DNA from: Hemibagrus wyckioides
Lineage: Eukaryota; Chordata; Actinopteri; Siluriformes; Bagridae
Direction: 5' to 3'
Length of the DNA stretch: 64,000 nt
NCBI RefSeq assembly: GCF_019097595.1
Contig: NC_080710.1
Coordinates: 23,890,780-23,954,779 of the forward strand
In this document: positions 1 to 13,474 of the stretch, one piece after another
Layout of the letters: every line of letters starts with the position of its first letter
Numbering within the stretch: the first letter of the stretch is position 1
The notes under the pieces: model-generated
What the model was told of the DNA's origin: nothing
Seen by the model: only the letters and a program-made list of their open reading frames with translations
The model's database searches: none
Made by a program: the position numbers and the translations under genes

Positions 1-180
1 GAGCGGACGAATACGTCGTCACGCGGCGCTATACGAGGAAGACAGCTTTGTTACATTCGCCCAGTGTAGGTGAGTGACATAGGTGCTTATGTACAGTATG
101 TGAGTTTCGGCTTATGGTGAAAATCGCGTTACGTCGCGCTGTAGGAGCGGAATTCCGATGTAAGTCGAGGACCCCCTGTA
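1..180. promoter_or_regulatory. CpG-dense segment at the window edge
   Basis: CpG dinucleotides are packed at 1-60 and again at about 125-170, unlike the AT-rich, CpG-poor sequence that follows. A consensus 5' splice site (AG then GTGAGT) lies at 68-75. The segment could be the shore of a CpG-island promoter with a first exon just upstream. The frame across 1-69 gives no signal peptide, so I do not call it acvr2b exon 1. Confidence 0.3.
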
Positions 181-202
181 CTGAACTATCTAGTTCTGTC
201 TA

Positions 203-229
203 GTTGTTGTTGTTGTTGTTGTTGTTGTT
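203..229. repeat. (GTT)n microsatellite
   Basis: Nine perfect GTT units in a row, with no flanking gene feature. Confidence 0.9.
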
Positions 230-611
230 ATTAACCCAATCATGTTTGTCACTTTAGTAGTTTTTATCCCTTTTGTGTCGTGTGACTGACTTCCCAGAAA
301 TGTTACAAGCCGATCTCACTGGACGGCCATTAAATCATGCAACAGTCTTCATTTCCTTGATACCTGGACTAGCCATAAAATCAGCTACTGTAGTAAACGC
401 CTTGCATCGCAACCTCTACTGCCAGTTCTAGCATGTTTGTAACTTCTTCATGCATAATGGCTATAAAAAGCACATGTGAATATGGTGTTACTGACGAGAA
501 CTAATCCATGTAACTCTCTATTTTTGCACCGTACAATGCCACGTGCCGCCTGTCCTCACACTTACTCTCAGCTTATACTGACAGAGTAAGAGATTTAATG
601 GAAGTGGATAG

Positions 612-795
612 GTCACTTTAGTGGTTAAGATGTTGGACTACCGATCAGATGTTTGTGAGTTTGAATCCCAGGACCACCAAGCTCCCACTGCTGTGTCCGT
701 GAACAAGGCCCTTAACCCTCAATTGCTCTCAGTATAAAATGAGCTAAAAATGTAAGTCGCTCTAGATAAGAGTGTCTGCTAAATGACAGAAATGT
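612..795 (+). repeat. tRNA-derived SINE, family 2, plus orientation
   Basis: The copy begins with a 'tggttaagatgttggacta' type A-box region. A B-box-like 'gagtttgaatccca' follows, then 'caaggcccttaaccctcaattgctc' and a tail ending 'taagtcgctctagataagag' and 'gtctgctaaatgac'. The same order recurs at 40120 and 40840 (plus) and at 23256 and 62375 (minus). The two Pol III promoter-like boxes support a tRNA origin. Confidence 0.75.
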
Positions 796-3700
796 AAAAT
801 GGAAGAATTGTTTTTAAACTTAAAAAGAGGATCTGTAAAGAGGCTGTAATAGCAATTCAATTTGCACCACTAGCCTGCGTATTTTTAAAATGATTGATAT
901 TGTGATATTTTTAGACTTGGTTATCATACTGTAACATGAGCAGTGGATATAATTCGAGATTAAGTTCTTTATCTTGGGGGGAAAAGTTCACAAAAATCAC
1001 CATAGACATATCTGATCCCTACATTTCCTCTTTTTTTTTTTATGCAACTATAGGAATCAGTATTAAACTAATAATGTTATGGAAACTTGCAGGAAAACTT
1101 GGTGTACAAGGGTTTGGTGAAAAATCTGCATGTTAAAAACAAGAGCTTCTGCTCAAACATGACATTCATATAGTCTTTGGTGAAACCATTTCCAGATTTT
1201 AATCAGGCACAATTTTAATGACCTACTTTTAGCAGCTAAATGTTTAGAATGATTAATCAGGCATTTATCAAGCAAAGAACGGTTTAATTAATCAAGTTAC
1301 TGCAATCTGACAATCTCTCATTAAGGTTATCACAAAGATATGAGTCTTTTTTTTTTTTTTTTTTTTTCCTTTTCTGTTCACGTGACCACTCTGTATAACG
1401 CTTGGAGGCAGATCGAATTGTAGACTTCAGTCAGTCACTGTTAGTTTTCTAACACGGTATATTCGTTTTATTGTGGAAGAAACGTCCTTTTTAAAGATGG
1501 CATGTACAAGGTTAAGACCTGAAAACGAAAGATTAAAGAACAGGGTTTTCAATGCTTGTTATTAAGTCTGTGTGAAAATTCATAGTCAAGCTGGTTTGCT
1601 AAATTCCATCAGAGAGACCGTTTGCATTGTGGTGTAAAAGCCCTCCTGGTACAGGGAACGCTCATATGGTGCAAATGTGTTTGCACTGCTTGTTTTGACA
1701 GAAGTTCAGCATGAATAAAGCAAGAGTTTCTTGGAAGTGTTATCTACTTTTTTTTTTAAACCAAATCGCAGGGTTTGTTCATGCCCTTTAGGGCCTAATA
1801 CTAGAAAAGGTGTCTATGTATAAAATGTGAACAAGTTAGTGATTTGAAATTGAAATATCTTTAGAGATTTACAGTCAAATTTGATGCAACAATATTATTG
1901 AATATTGTAGTACTAAATGCAAAAAGGATGTTTTTTTGTTTTATTGTGCATGTTGTACATGTCACCTTTTTACAGATTTAGTCAAAACCTATCCCATTTA
2001 AAGTTGTCCGAATAGGGCATTAAGATGCTGGGATGTAATAAATATACCTCACGCACCACGAACCAGCCGCAGGTTTCATTTTCCAACACCGCGCTTGTTC
2101 CATAACTGTGACTGATGTGAGTTGAGCATCTCGAGGAAACAAAGGAGACATTTGTATATGAAATGAAATGGACTTTGAGCGCTGGTGCTGTTTTATATGG
2201 CTGTGATTGGCTCATAATTCATCCACACAAGCATAGTAAATTGGATTTTAGAAAAATGTTATTGTTTTGGAGATGCAGAGCTTTCAAGACTGCACAAGAA
2301 TAACCTATATGAGGATTGGAAAGAAGCCGCTGTCAGACATTTCTTTGACACACAGTCCCTCCAGGATTTGTTGCCCCCAAAATCTTTTTAAAAGAATTGT
2401 TTGTTTTTTGGGTGGGGAAAAAAACCTACTTGAATTGGTGAAATTACAAGAACAGGATTTTTTTCCCATATAAACTGCTATATTTCTTTTAAACTACTTT
2501 CAGTGATACGTGGTGACTGACTATGACGTCTGTACTCATAGTCTGTACCTAGAAGAGGGCTTTGGCCGGATGCATGACGTCACACGGCACGTCTTGGCCC
2601 GAATCTGAAGATGATGTATCATCATTTTGAGAAATTGCGAGCTCCTCAGAATATCACAGACTTTGCTTGAATCCTTGAGGGTCTGAATTCCATCACCAAT
2701 ATATTTTAATTTACTGCGCTTTAAAATAAAAAAAAAAAATATTCTTCATAAATTAAACATGGTCAATTGCCAGCCTCCAGTTAGGTCTCCACATTACTTG
2801 ATGATTGCATATCGAAAGCAATGACATGCTTCCTTGGACACTTCCTCATGCTTAAACTCACAGCTGCCCTTGATTGGCTAGTGTCAATCGATCCATGCCT
2901 TCAGATTTTCTTTCTTGGACTCCATATCAAAACTGTCTGTAGCAATGCCTGGATTTGAACTTGTAATCAATCTGGACTACTGTATTAAAAATATGATGGC
3001 TTATTAACAAGGAAGGCTTATTAATTAGGGATATTATTGGAGACAAACAAGTTTTTTTAATCACAAAGATATTATTTACGCCTGGCTTGCATCTTTTATG
3101 TATTTCTGCTGATCTCGCATCAATGCCATCTACGTGTATATATTTCATTTCAGGGGCTTATTATGTGGAATGAAAGAATAGCTACTGAAAAGCAGTATTT
3201 TAAGAGAGCCGACAGAACCCTCAAACCACCTCTTTGTTTTCTATTTCATGCTTTGTTAAGACTTGAGCTCGATCCATTTATGTTTAGCAGACATTGCAGC
3301 GAGATGCAGTGGTCTGTTTATGTAGAACAGACAGCCTGAAATCCAAAGTAATGTGGAATCCATCTGTAATTCACTTCATGGCTTCCATCATAATTAGTTG
3401 CAGATCCCTCCAAACCCACATTCCAAATATGGCCTAATTTGATAAGTGGAGACGAAAATACTTGCATTCCAACAAAACGTCCCTGCGGTTTGCCTGGAAT
3501 ACCGCACATCACTTTCAGTTAGCTTGAGTCGATTGAGGTCTTGAGTAAACTAGACCTATAGAGTAAACTATGCGATCTGCACATAGGGCTTGAAATGACG
3601 AGCGTTCTTGGCAGAGGAACTAAATGGATAAGACTTCCTTAGAAAGTGAAACCTCAGTGATATTAACAGACTTGGCTTTGGGAAAGGATCCAGTTTGCAA

Positions 3701-6700
3701 GTAGGCGTGGAAACTCAGGTTTTTGTGGATGATCCTGCTTGAGGGGCTTAACCAGTTGGCTTGAACTAATTGCTTGCGCCGTACTTGCACTAATGATCTG
3801 CTAATGACTTTTTTAGACAGAGTGGACATGTGCCAGGGAAACTCTTAGGAGGTTTCTCCATTTGTGTGTGTGATGAACACGTTACCTAAAATTCCAGCGC
3901 AAAGAACGAGACACGACTGAAGTTTCAGCATAAAGGGTGATCTCACCAGTTACGTTTAATGAATCAGACGGTAGTACCGAAAGCTTTTTATATTTTGCTC
4001 CGTTTTCAGTGTTTTTGAAGGCTTTGTAGCATTACCCCAGCCAGAAGTCTAAAGTTTGGGGTTTAGTAATTGGCTGGCTCTTCAGTGCCATGGAAAATTT
4101 AGAGAGTACTGTGATGTGCTTTCCTTCAGTATCATATTTTATTCCAGGTAATACTAATCATGTTGGACTGTTAAGAAGACTTTAAGAGATATGAGAGTCG
4201 CCTGCAAAGCCCTGTAGCTCGATCCTGATTAAATCAGACGTTCTAATTTTCCAAAAATGTGTTTTGTAATAAATATATATCAGTGATCATGAAGCAAGAC
4301 TTGCCTTTCTTGAGCTTGGGTTTTCAGAGTAAAAAAAAAATTGCATTGATTCCATTCAGTAACTCGGAGGAGATTGTATTTAGTAATTGTGAAAATGCAT
4401 ATGAACAGACGTTTGAGCTTTGAGTGAAAATAACTATGGCAAAATTTTAATCATCAATTGATCAAGTTAGTGTTAAAGCTAACACGACCAAGCTAGTTCA
4501 GTTTAGTCGGCGGCGCTCAATCACAAATCCAGTGGCAAATCTAATCTTCACATGACTTCTAAATATTATGAAAATTTGCTGATAACTAAGGCTGTTAAAA
4601 AGAAATTAAAACATGATTATGTAATGTTTATGATTGAGTAATAAACTTATTCTCTTAGCCTGCCTTATCACCTCAGTTCCTCTTAAGGCGCGCTCCTGTT
4701 TAAAAGTGTTTCTATGATCTCTTGCTTAAAAGGGTCAGTTTTTTTGAGCCTGAAAAATTCCTGGATGAATTCAGTTAAACACAAATTGAACTAGGGTTAT
4801 CATTTTGATGATTGAGAAAGCATCAATGATACAAATACAAAAAAAAAAAAAAAAAAATTAAGAGCTATGTTTTGGTCAGATGGAAGCCAAACTTTGGAAA
4901 ATCACTCGCTTGCCAAACCCCCGACAACTTCCTGAGGTTCCGTCGTCTTTTTTCCTGAGCTCTGTTCGTTTCTTGAATGAGACAGCCACGTTTGAAGTGG
5001 ATGGTGGGGGGTAAAGCTTCTCACGGTGCTGTTGCGTGCTGCTGAGATGGCACACTGTTCTCACCCTCGTGTTTATTTGCTTCGCCGATAACGCTTATCT
5101 GGGGCTAAGCCGCATGGCTGGAATGCAGCGTACAAACAATGATATTCCACAGGCCTTATCTGGCACGGGCCACATCGCACACCACTGGCAGCTCTCAAAG
5201 TCCTCGCGAGCATGCCGAGGGACGAGATTAGCCACAGCTCTAGTGGAACCATGCCATGCTGTGTGTGTGCTTGTTGATGTTGCATCACATGTGTTCTGGT
5301 TAGTAGTAATTGTGCTCTCTTTTTAATGTACTTCAAAAATAGCACCCGAGTGTGGAGTTATAAGTAAGTTTAGTAATAAGTCCAAGCTGAAGGGCTTTTC
5401 GGTTATCGTTATCGCTCTACCTGATGAAATCGTCTGCCTCCAGGCCAACCAGAACAGACCACTATTGACACTGAGCCGATTGCCTAACGCAGAGGCCCCT
5501 CTGCCAGTGTGTCGTGGTGGACCTCGCTTGCCGTCTAACTTTCTTTCTTGCCTGGAAAAAACAGCAAAGGGAAAAAGGGGGGTTGGGTTTTTACTGAGGT
5601 CTTTTCACCACCAGACTGATGGCTCTTAGGAGCTGCTCGTGTGTATGTGTGTGTGTTTCCCATTTGTTTCCAAAGCTGGGGCCCTGTCTGGTGGAGGAGG
5701 CTGGGCCCCTGCGGTGGCCCCCTTAGCTTTTGTGTCTACACCACATCAATGGGGGATGGGAACGAGGCCGGGGACTGCTGGACATTTCCTCCACATTGAC
5801 AGCATGTCTCACCGATCTGCATGATGTTCTTTTGTAGAAAAGACAGAGAGAGAGAGGGAGAGAGAGACTGATATATTCAGTCATTGTGTTCTACTTCAGG
5901 GACAGCTGAAGGTCCCTCTTAGAGAGGAAACAATATTAAATATAATATGTTAGTGATCTCTCTTGTATCTAAATTTTTTTGCTATCTTAATCTACATGCT
6001 TAATTCAGATGTATCATTTAATACCCAGCTCTGTTGTGAAGAATGTGTTATTAAAATTCCATTTGTTTCATAAACAGCCATTGAATACTGCACTTCTCGC
6101 CCCATTGCCTCTTTGTTTGATGATGCATTTTAATTTTTTTTTTAAAGAAAAAGAGAAAAAATAAACTTAGATTGAAGTTTCTACATCAGTCTGTTTATCT
6201 TTTGGTCCTTCTTTTGTAAAAGTTTGAATTGTACTAATTTTCACTTTGCAAGGTTGTTTGCAAGCATAAAAAGAAAACCTGGGCCTCCTAGAGCCCAAGT
6301 TTCTTGTGCATTTCATTTTCTGTGAGATTTCTAATCTTTGTAAATGTCACAGAGAAGTTGGTAATGTAATCACGCTTCATCGTCATTGTGAAGCAGGCTT
6401 TTTAAACAGGTTGCTGCTTGGCCTCGTCACCGTGTGAGGTCACTTCATTATTCAGACTGCCTCTCTTCCGCCTGGACTCGGACATTTTGAGATGGAGATG
6501 TGGCAGATGCTTGTCCCATTCCCTCCCAGCTCCAGATGGAGGAATGCAGTGTGTAATCTTGACTCCCAGGCTCCTCTGGTGACCTCTCTGTCTTGTTCTC
6601 GATGTCCAGCTGCCGCAGGCCATCAGTAGGCCTTTGTCAATCGGCACATATGGTCCCATCTCATGAATTCTTTGTGTTGCTTACATAAAAACACTTAAGT

Positions 6701-9700
6701 AGGAGAGTTTGGTGTTGAGTAATGTTAAATATATTTTAGGAATCATTTCAGCACACAGAAAAAGTCTGTTTTCTTTCACGGTTTTCAGTCAAAGGAGAAA
6801 AATTGCTGGAAATATTTTTGTTCTTAAGATAAAGAATTATATCCTTGACGTTTCTTTATGTCTAAATGAAAATGAGTTGGGATCCAAATTTGATTGAGAT
6901 GTTTTTAATCATTCGGAAATGATGCACATTAAACATGTAAATAGGACACATTCTAACTACAATTCAGGCCTGTGAACTAAGGCAGACTGTAAACAGTGAT
7001 CTGTGCCAACATTCATTGAGCAGCGAGACTAATAACATGCTGATCTTTGATTGGTAATAAAAAAATAACCAGCTTTTCCAGGGTTTTTATTCTTTACACC
7101 AACCCACCACATTTTAAAACAACAAATTCATGCATGCCACAGTTGATTGTTTCCTATACAAAGACCTACTTTTTCCAGATCTGTTGTGCATTTTTAAATA
7201 CGTACTTTGGTTGAAAATGTAGCAGAGACCTGGCAACCCCGCACACCAACAGATTAACAAATTAGCCGTGTTTCATTCTACTGCACGGCTTTTGTTTTGG
7301 GGTTTGCTTCTTTGTACAGATTTCAGATTTCATTAAAGCCAGAAACTCTGGTATTATTACGCTTCAATCACTTTAATGTTGCATGACTTCATATGAAAAT
7401 TGAAAATTACGGTACATACTCTGGCAATGCTTATTATTGCTGGATTGAAAAATCCCAAAGTTAGCAAAGGAGGCTTTTCGTTGTGTTATCCATGACGTTA
7501 TTGAACTAAAATTTAAATGTTTGGACACGTTCACAATAAAATTAATGGAAACTAGAAAATGAATTAAAATATCATTCTGCCCACATAAACATTTTATGGT
7601 ATTGGCTGATGCTAAACTGCATAATCACATTGATCTTATTTAAAAGCCTAAATACCATTGTGCATTGGTATAAAAAAATTATTTATCCAAAAAAAAATAG
7701 TGCTTTAAGTTTGGTCCAAAGTATCCTGAATTTTTTATTTCAGTGCATCAGTCATGGATGTTAAAACTCGGAGCAGGTTGGTTGAAGGATACATGGAAGG
7801 AGCGAGGCTTAATGAGGATCAGTTCGGAGGATCCGTGAGGAAATGTCCAAAGGCCTTACTTTTTTATGACCACCTGCCATGAAGAGATCCCAGCAGGCTT
7901 CTTACAGATCTGTACAGAACAGGAGCTCTCTTGGGATGAAGTGGGAATATACCGGGTTTCTCCACAGGACAGTACATCTTTGTGTCTGTTTCCACTTGAA
8001 CCACATCACCTTTTTCTGCCTCCGTTTGAGATGTGGCCTTCCTCGGGGGATCTATTCTGTCTGATAATTCAGCTTGCCAGTTTGCAGGAAATCTCACCTT
8101 GAGGTTTTTTTTTTTTTTCCTGGCATATTATCATAGTAATCTGAATTTGAGACACTTTTGAGGATCACTGAGCAAAGTAACCAAGAATAGCTCATGACTC
8201 TCTGAGCGAATTGTTAAAACAGGAATTTCCAAGAGTTTTACTGCATGTCATGTGTTGTATATTCTAGACACTATCATTTTTTTTGATGTGGTGACATCAT
8301 AATAAAAATCAATAATTCGGTTGATTTAATGTACCAGCTATTTTTATTGTGTAATATATCAGTTTCTCCGTATAAAAGCTATTACATTGCCTGGTGGTTC
8401 TACACAAGCAACTGCGTTTTTTTTGCGTTTTTGTCCATGGAGAGGAGGTCTTGTTTTAGCTAGCTCATATTAATCAAAGAACTTCCTGCGGCAATCTACG
8501 AACAGAAATGTGTGTTACATGTAAATAAATTTAAGCTGTCAACAAAATACATGTTTCACTTACATTCGTAAATTTGTCGGAGTGACCATTTGCTTAGTCA
8601 TGTTTGTAGAAACTGAATAATTGTTTGCTTCCCTTCAAATTTGAACTAAATAATGGACATTGATTAGCACCCATTCTCCGAATCAGACTCCGAATTTTGC
8701 CCCAGCTATCAGTATACAGTATATTGTAGAAGAATGATATTTATTTCAAATCGGTACAATGTTAGAATAGGATAATAAAACAACAAATGTGTTTTAAGAA
8801 TAGTTTATGAGGTAGTTTTTATAGCACGTAGCATATAGCTTTCCCTTCACAGATCATATTGCATCGTGGTTTGTTATATGTCCAGAGTTTTCCTTGCTTT
8901 TTGAAATTGTAAGGCATAACTAAGAGTTTTTAAGTGTTCATCTAACTTCGAGGACTTTATCAGCTACCGTGTCTGTTGATAAGCGGTCTGTAAGACTAAA
9001 ATAAACACTTCGCACATGCTAGCTGCTAAAGTGTGCTGTGTGGTTATCGCGTTTAAATACATACACGTTAACAAGTGGCATTTTATCATTTGGTTCACTG
9101 CTAATGTAATGAGAATACTGTCGTTAGCTACGTTAGCTAACTCTGCTCACAGCACTATCAATGTTAGATAGGATTAAGTTAGACCTCTTAGCTTACTATC
9201 TATCAGCTTCCATGCTGGTTTGACTATTATTATTATTAGCTATAATACTACAGTTTCTTCACTGTTTGCGATAGGAAACATTTGTTATTGTCGCTGCTAT
9301 TGTTTAATAGCCTATTGTTTTGAGATTTTTATCTGTGAGGGACATGGATTAGCCTTGATTAGACTTTGAGCCCTTTTCATCCTTTTTATTTTTTTTGGTC
9401 TTTTCAGAATGCTTTTGAGTCTTTTTCTTCCAACTCTGAATCAAATTAGCTAGCATCCTTTATCAGGCTTGCAAAAACATACATTTTGAGCTGGGTTACT
9501 TGAGGACATGCATGGTACAATGCATAAAACGGTACATTGACAGCATGTCCTAGACTCAGTTGTGACCCACTTATGAAGTCTCCTCAGACACTGAGGAGAA
9601 ATTCCATTGTCTGGGTTTCCTACAATCCAGAACATGTTGAATTTTTTGATGGGAATGGAGGATTTTTTTTTTTTCTTCTTCTTCTCCTTTTCTCCTCCTG

Positions 9701-9795
9701 ACAAACTCCCCTTGTCCTTATTACGTCTACCTCCTGAAGCCAGATTTTACACACAGTGAAATACCTGCTATCCATCCTTAGTTTCTTGCTTCGAC

Positions 9796-9796
9796 A

Positions 9797-9856
<60 letters not shown>

Positions 9857-9899
9857 GCTCTCTCGCTCGCTCTCTCGCTCTCTCACACACACGCGCGCC
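9796..9899. repeat. (TC)n-rich microsatellite
   Basis: About 57 nt of near-perfect TC dinucleotides is followed by interrupted TCTCGC and CACACGCG units. The long Arg/Glu-rich frame on the minus strand is a by-product of this repeat. Confidence 0.9.
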
Positions 9900-10509
9900 A
9901 TGTAGCCTCAATTATCATTATTTTTTTTTCTTGCACAGAGCCTGAGGTTATGCGGTTGAGTTGTGGTTGGTGTCTTGCCAGCGGCTATAAATAGATTTGT
10001 GTCAGAGTTAGCATCTGAATGAGGGGGAGAGGCAGAGAAGGAAAAACCCTTTTTGGTATCCAGCTGGCTGCCTGCCAAACGCCGGCAGAGTGGAGCCGGG
10101 CTGCTGAGTGTTTTCAGAGGCGATCAAGTAAAGAGGAGTGAAGAGCTTGCTTTTTGGGTTTTTGTCTGTGCATGTGTGTGTTGTCTCTTGAAATAAAAGG
10201 ACCGTGAGGGTCCGTGCGTTATCGTGCATCAGTACCTCTCCAGGCCGGCTGAATAGGACAGTGTGATTGTCATCATGGCATTCATTCATCCTCATTCCAC
10301 AGCAAGCAGCTGTTCATTACGTTCTCCTACAAAGGAAGTAGGAATTTTTGGGTATACAAATTAAAACTCCTAGCAGTCACATTTTAAGTTGTTACGAGAC
10401 ATGTAGTAGTCAGGATGGATTAATGTACACTGACCTTTAGGTGGCATGCATATGTGTGTGCTGGCCTGGGAGAACCTTTTACATGATGAAGTCTTGACAT
10501 CTTCTATTA

Positions 10510-10835
10510 TACAGGGTGTCCCAGAAGTCTCCATACATTGGGGAAATTAACACTTTATAACAAAGGTTTCATATTTTTTTGTCTATGTGACAGAAGATGA
10601 TTCTCATGGCTGGATGGGGGAAAAAGTCGCAAGGTTGTTTGAGGAAACACGGAAATCACATCGCACGTACTTGGAGCCAAATCTAGCAGACTCTGTGTGT
10701 GTGTGTGTTTACAGAAACAAAATGGAAATGGTATAGTGGATGTTCTGTAAATACAGTTTACATACAAAGTTATATTTTGCTTAAAACTATCGATTTTCCC
10801 TGTGTATGTATAATGTACTTTTGGGACTCCCTGTA
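10510..10835. mobile_element. Mariner-like MITE with TA target duplication
   Basis: The left end reads 'acagggtgtcccagaagtct'. The reverse complement of the right end reads 'acagggagtcccaaaagt', so the ends form imperfect terminal inverted repeats. Each end abuts TA (10510-10511 and 10834-10835), the Tc1/mariner target. At about 325 bp with no transposase motif it is a non-autonomous element. An internal (TG)n run lies at about 10693-10709. Confidence 0.75.
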
Positions 10836-12049
10836 GTTACTACAAGCTTTCCTGAACTGGAAGATGTTGTATTTTGCTGGTATCTGTCAAAAGTGTTAGT
10901 GTTTATTTAACATTTAGTTCATTCTGCTTTTAGTTACTTTAAATTTGGTTGCCACCAAAAGTGAAAAAGGAGAAATTTTGCATTTAATTTTTTCATTTTG
11001 AAGGCACGGGACCATTCTGAGCATTTGACAGCCTGAATCTGATCGCATGCCTGTTCCGTTACAACACCTATCCATCTAACAACACGATCAAACCCTGAGC
11101 CGTTCACCGTGTGACAAAATCTTACTCGTCTAGCAAAGTTTCAGTTAAGCTGGTTTCTTATTCTATACAATTTTTGCAGAAAAACCCCAATCCAGAGTGG
11201 AATAAAATGGACCCAAATCAGATTTTTCACTTATTGTTGCCGGCGTTTGTCACAACGAATACACAGTGACCTTCGACAGATTGTCATGTGTGTACTGTAT
11301 ACAATACATAGCTAATCCCTAATGTGCCTTTGTATGCGCTCACTCAAAGATGAACGCGCCATATTCACTGCTCTTTTTTTTTTTCTCTCCATATCCTGGG
11401 CAATGTTCTGGACGGAGTTTTATAATACGCCGCCATTGGTATGCATGTGGTCTAAACTATAGTGTCAAACCCAGCATATGGTGGGACGGCCAGATGTAGG
11501 CCTATATGTCTGGGACCGTGTATTATTATGCAAAATGCTCGTGGCCTTATCATTACTAGCCTTTGTGATCAGCAGACATAGGGTCATGGGCAGTGTCATT
11601 CAGATGCAAATGGGGGCGTGTGATCATATGGATTTTGTACTGCGTGCTCTGTTGGATACGCAAGTAGTCCTGGGCTTCGAGTGCATGAGCATTTTGTGAG
11701 ACTCATAAAGTTGTGGTGTGATCAGTTGTAAGCTCTTTTACGGTCACGTTGGAAGCTGTTCGGTAATTGTGTGTTAAAAGAAATTTCTTACCCGTAAAGT
11801 ATTGCGTGCGAGGTGATGTACATTCATTTGCTGAAATGTGCATTAGCGCTCATTATGTGTAAAATAAACTAAATGATCTCCTCATTTTTGTCCTTCTTCC
11901 AATTATAGTCTAAATGCTAGTTCATTTGCATCTAAAATGTTGTGATGCAGTCGATTTCAATTGGAATCGGGAAATCGGAGCTTGGAATGATGTCAGTTTT
12001 TACCTGTGAAAAAACAGATGTTCGTCTTTTCAAGCAGCAAAGTGCCTGT

Positions 12050-12650
12050 GACGACTGATGTAGATTTCCATCCTGATGCCCTACTTCTGTTTGGAGTTCT
12101 CGTCACTTAGAAACCAGTCACCGTGGCTGAGATTGGCCCTGTAAGGAGAACTAAAATATACACAAGATTGCTGTGAATGAAACCACTTGGAAACCATGAA
12201 GATGACTCTGGACTGCGGTTGATACAAATAGTTTTGCTACAATGGCTTAGGGCTACAATTGCTATGATAGCTTTAGGACTGTAAAATGCCTTTTGCATTC
12301 AAGTCTCCATCAGTGAACATTTGATAACTTTGGCAAAGAGATTTCATAATAAAACTAGAATGAATTTCTTGGTTATGGAATTAAAAGTTTTGACTACATA
12401 GTACAAGGGAAATGATTTATAATCACGCTGTCTGGTGTCACTCAGACGAGGATAGCTTCCCTTTCGAGTCTGGTTCCTCTCAAGGTTTCTTCATGTCGCC
12501 TCAGGGAGTTTCTTCTTGCCAACTCTTGGCTTTGGCTTCCTTGTTAGGGATAAATTTCTAAATGTAAAATTTATATTGAGAATTTTTCTATTTCTGTAAA
12601 GTCCATTGTTCAAAGCACTATACAAATAAACTTGAATCGAATTTTCCTCA
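12050..12650 (+). repeat. Dispersed teleost repeat (family A), plus orientation
   Basis: The 3' part carries 'gagtctggttcctctcaagg', 'tttcttcatgtcgcctcagg', 'tagggataaatttctaaat' and finally 'agcactatacaaataaactt'. This block recurs in eroded form at 57965-58085 (plus) and at 15735-15785 and 18370-18440 (minus), so it is a family with a conserved tail. From memory it is common in ostariophysan fish. Its class (SINE or LINE tail) cannot be settled here. Confidence 0.65.
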
Positions 12651-13168
12651 AAACAGCAAATTTTACAGATGAGACTATATCTGTATGTTGTTTTGATTTT
12701 TGTGTGTAGAGCATAATGTATACTGAGCTTGTAGAAACTCAGCACCCTGAGTTCTCAAGCAGGAAATACAATTTAAGAGGCCTATATGCTCAGGTGTTTC
12801 CTGATCGGTGGTTTGGAATGATGAGTTATGACCTCCTAGATGAAGGCAACGTTAGTCTGATTAAAAACGCAATCCAGGTCTAATTTGCACCATCCAGGCA
12901 TGCTGACTTTGAAGGTTTAGTTTGAAACTACAGTAACCTTCCACTTCAGTAGTGCTGAAATTAATTATAGCTTCGTGATCAAGCACCGGAGTCACGTCTG
13001 CACTTCAGTGAGAGAAAATTGCTATCAATAAATGGCGTTAGAAGTTTAACTCTTTATGAAACTGGTTGTTTCGGCAAAAGCATCTAATGGAAAATGTACT
13101 AAATCAGCTTTTTGTTTACTTGCTCTTTGTGCAATAAAGCTGCAGTAAATGCCTCACTTTCTGTAGTG

Positions 13169-13474
13169 TGTATGCGTGCGAGAGCGAGCGAGCGAGCCTG
13201 CGTGTATGCGTGCGAGAGCGAGCGAGCGAGCCTGCGTGTATGCGTGCGAGAGCGAGCGAGCCAGCCTGCGTGTATGCGTGCGAGAGCGAGCGAGCCAGCC
13301 TGCGTGTATGCGTGCGAGAGCGAGCGAGCCAGCCTGCGTGTATGCGTGCGAGAGCGAGCGAGCCAGCCTGCGTGTATGCGTGCGAGAGCGAGCGAGCCAG
13401 CCTGCGTGTATGCGTGCGAGAGCGAGCGAGCCAGCCTGCGTGTATGCGTGCGAGAGCGAGCGAGCCAGCCTGCG
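13169..13474. repeat. 34-bp minisatellite, nine units
   Basis: Nine head-to-tail units start at 13169, 13203, 13237, 13271, 13305, 13339, 13373, 13407 and 13441. Each has the core 'tgtatgcgtgcgagagcgag' followed by a 14-nt part ending 'cctgcg'. Units 1-2 carry 'gcgagcctgcg' where units 3-9 carry 'gccagcctgcg'. All three forward frames stay open because neither the unit nor its frame-shifted forms contain a stop; the array is not coding. Confidence 0.95.

Noticed and set aside
5036..5326. A frame with a hydrophobic start (LLRWHTVLTLVFICFADN), considered as acvr2b exon 1
   Set aside because: It has no ATG, a stop lies just upstream, there is no suitable donor in phase 1 after the hydrophobic part, and the local base composition is ordinary intron.
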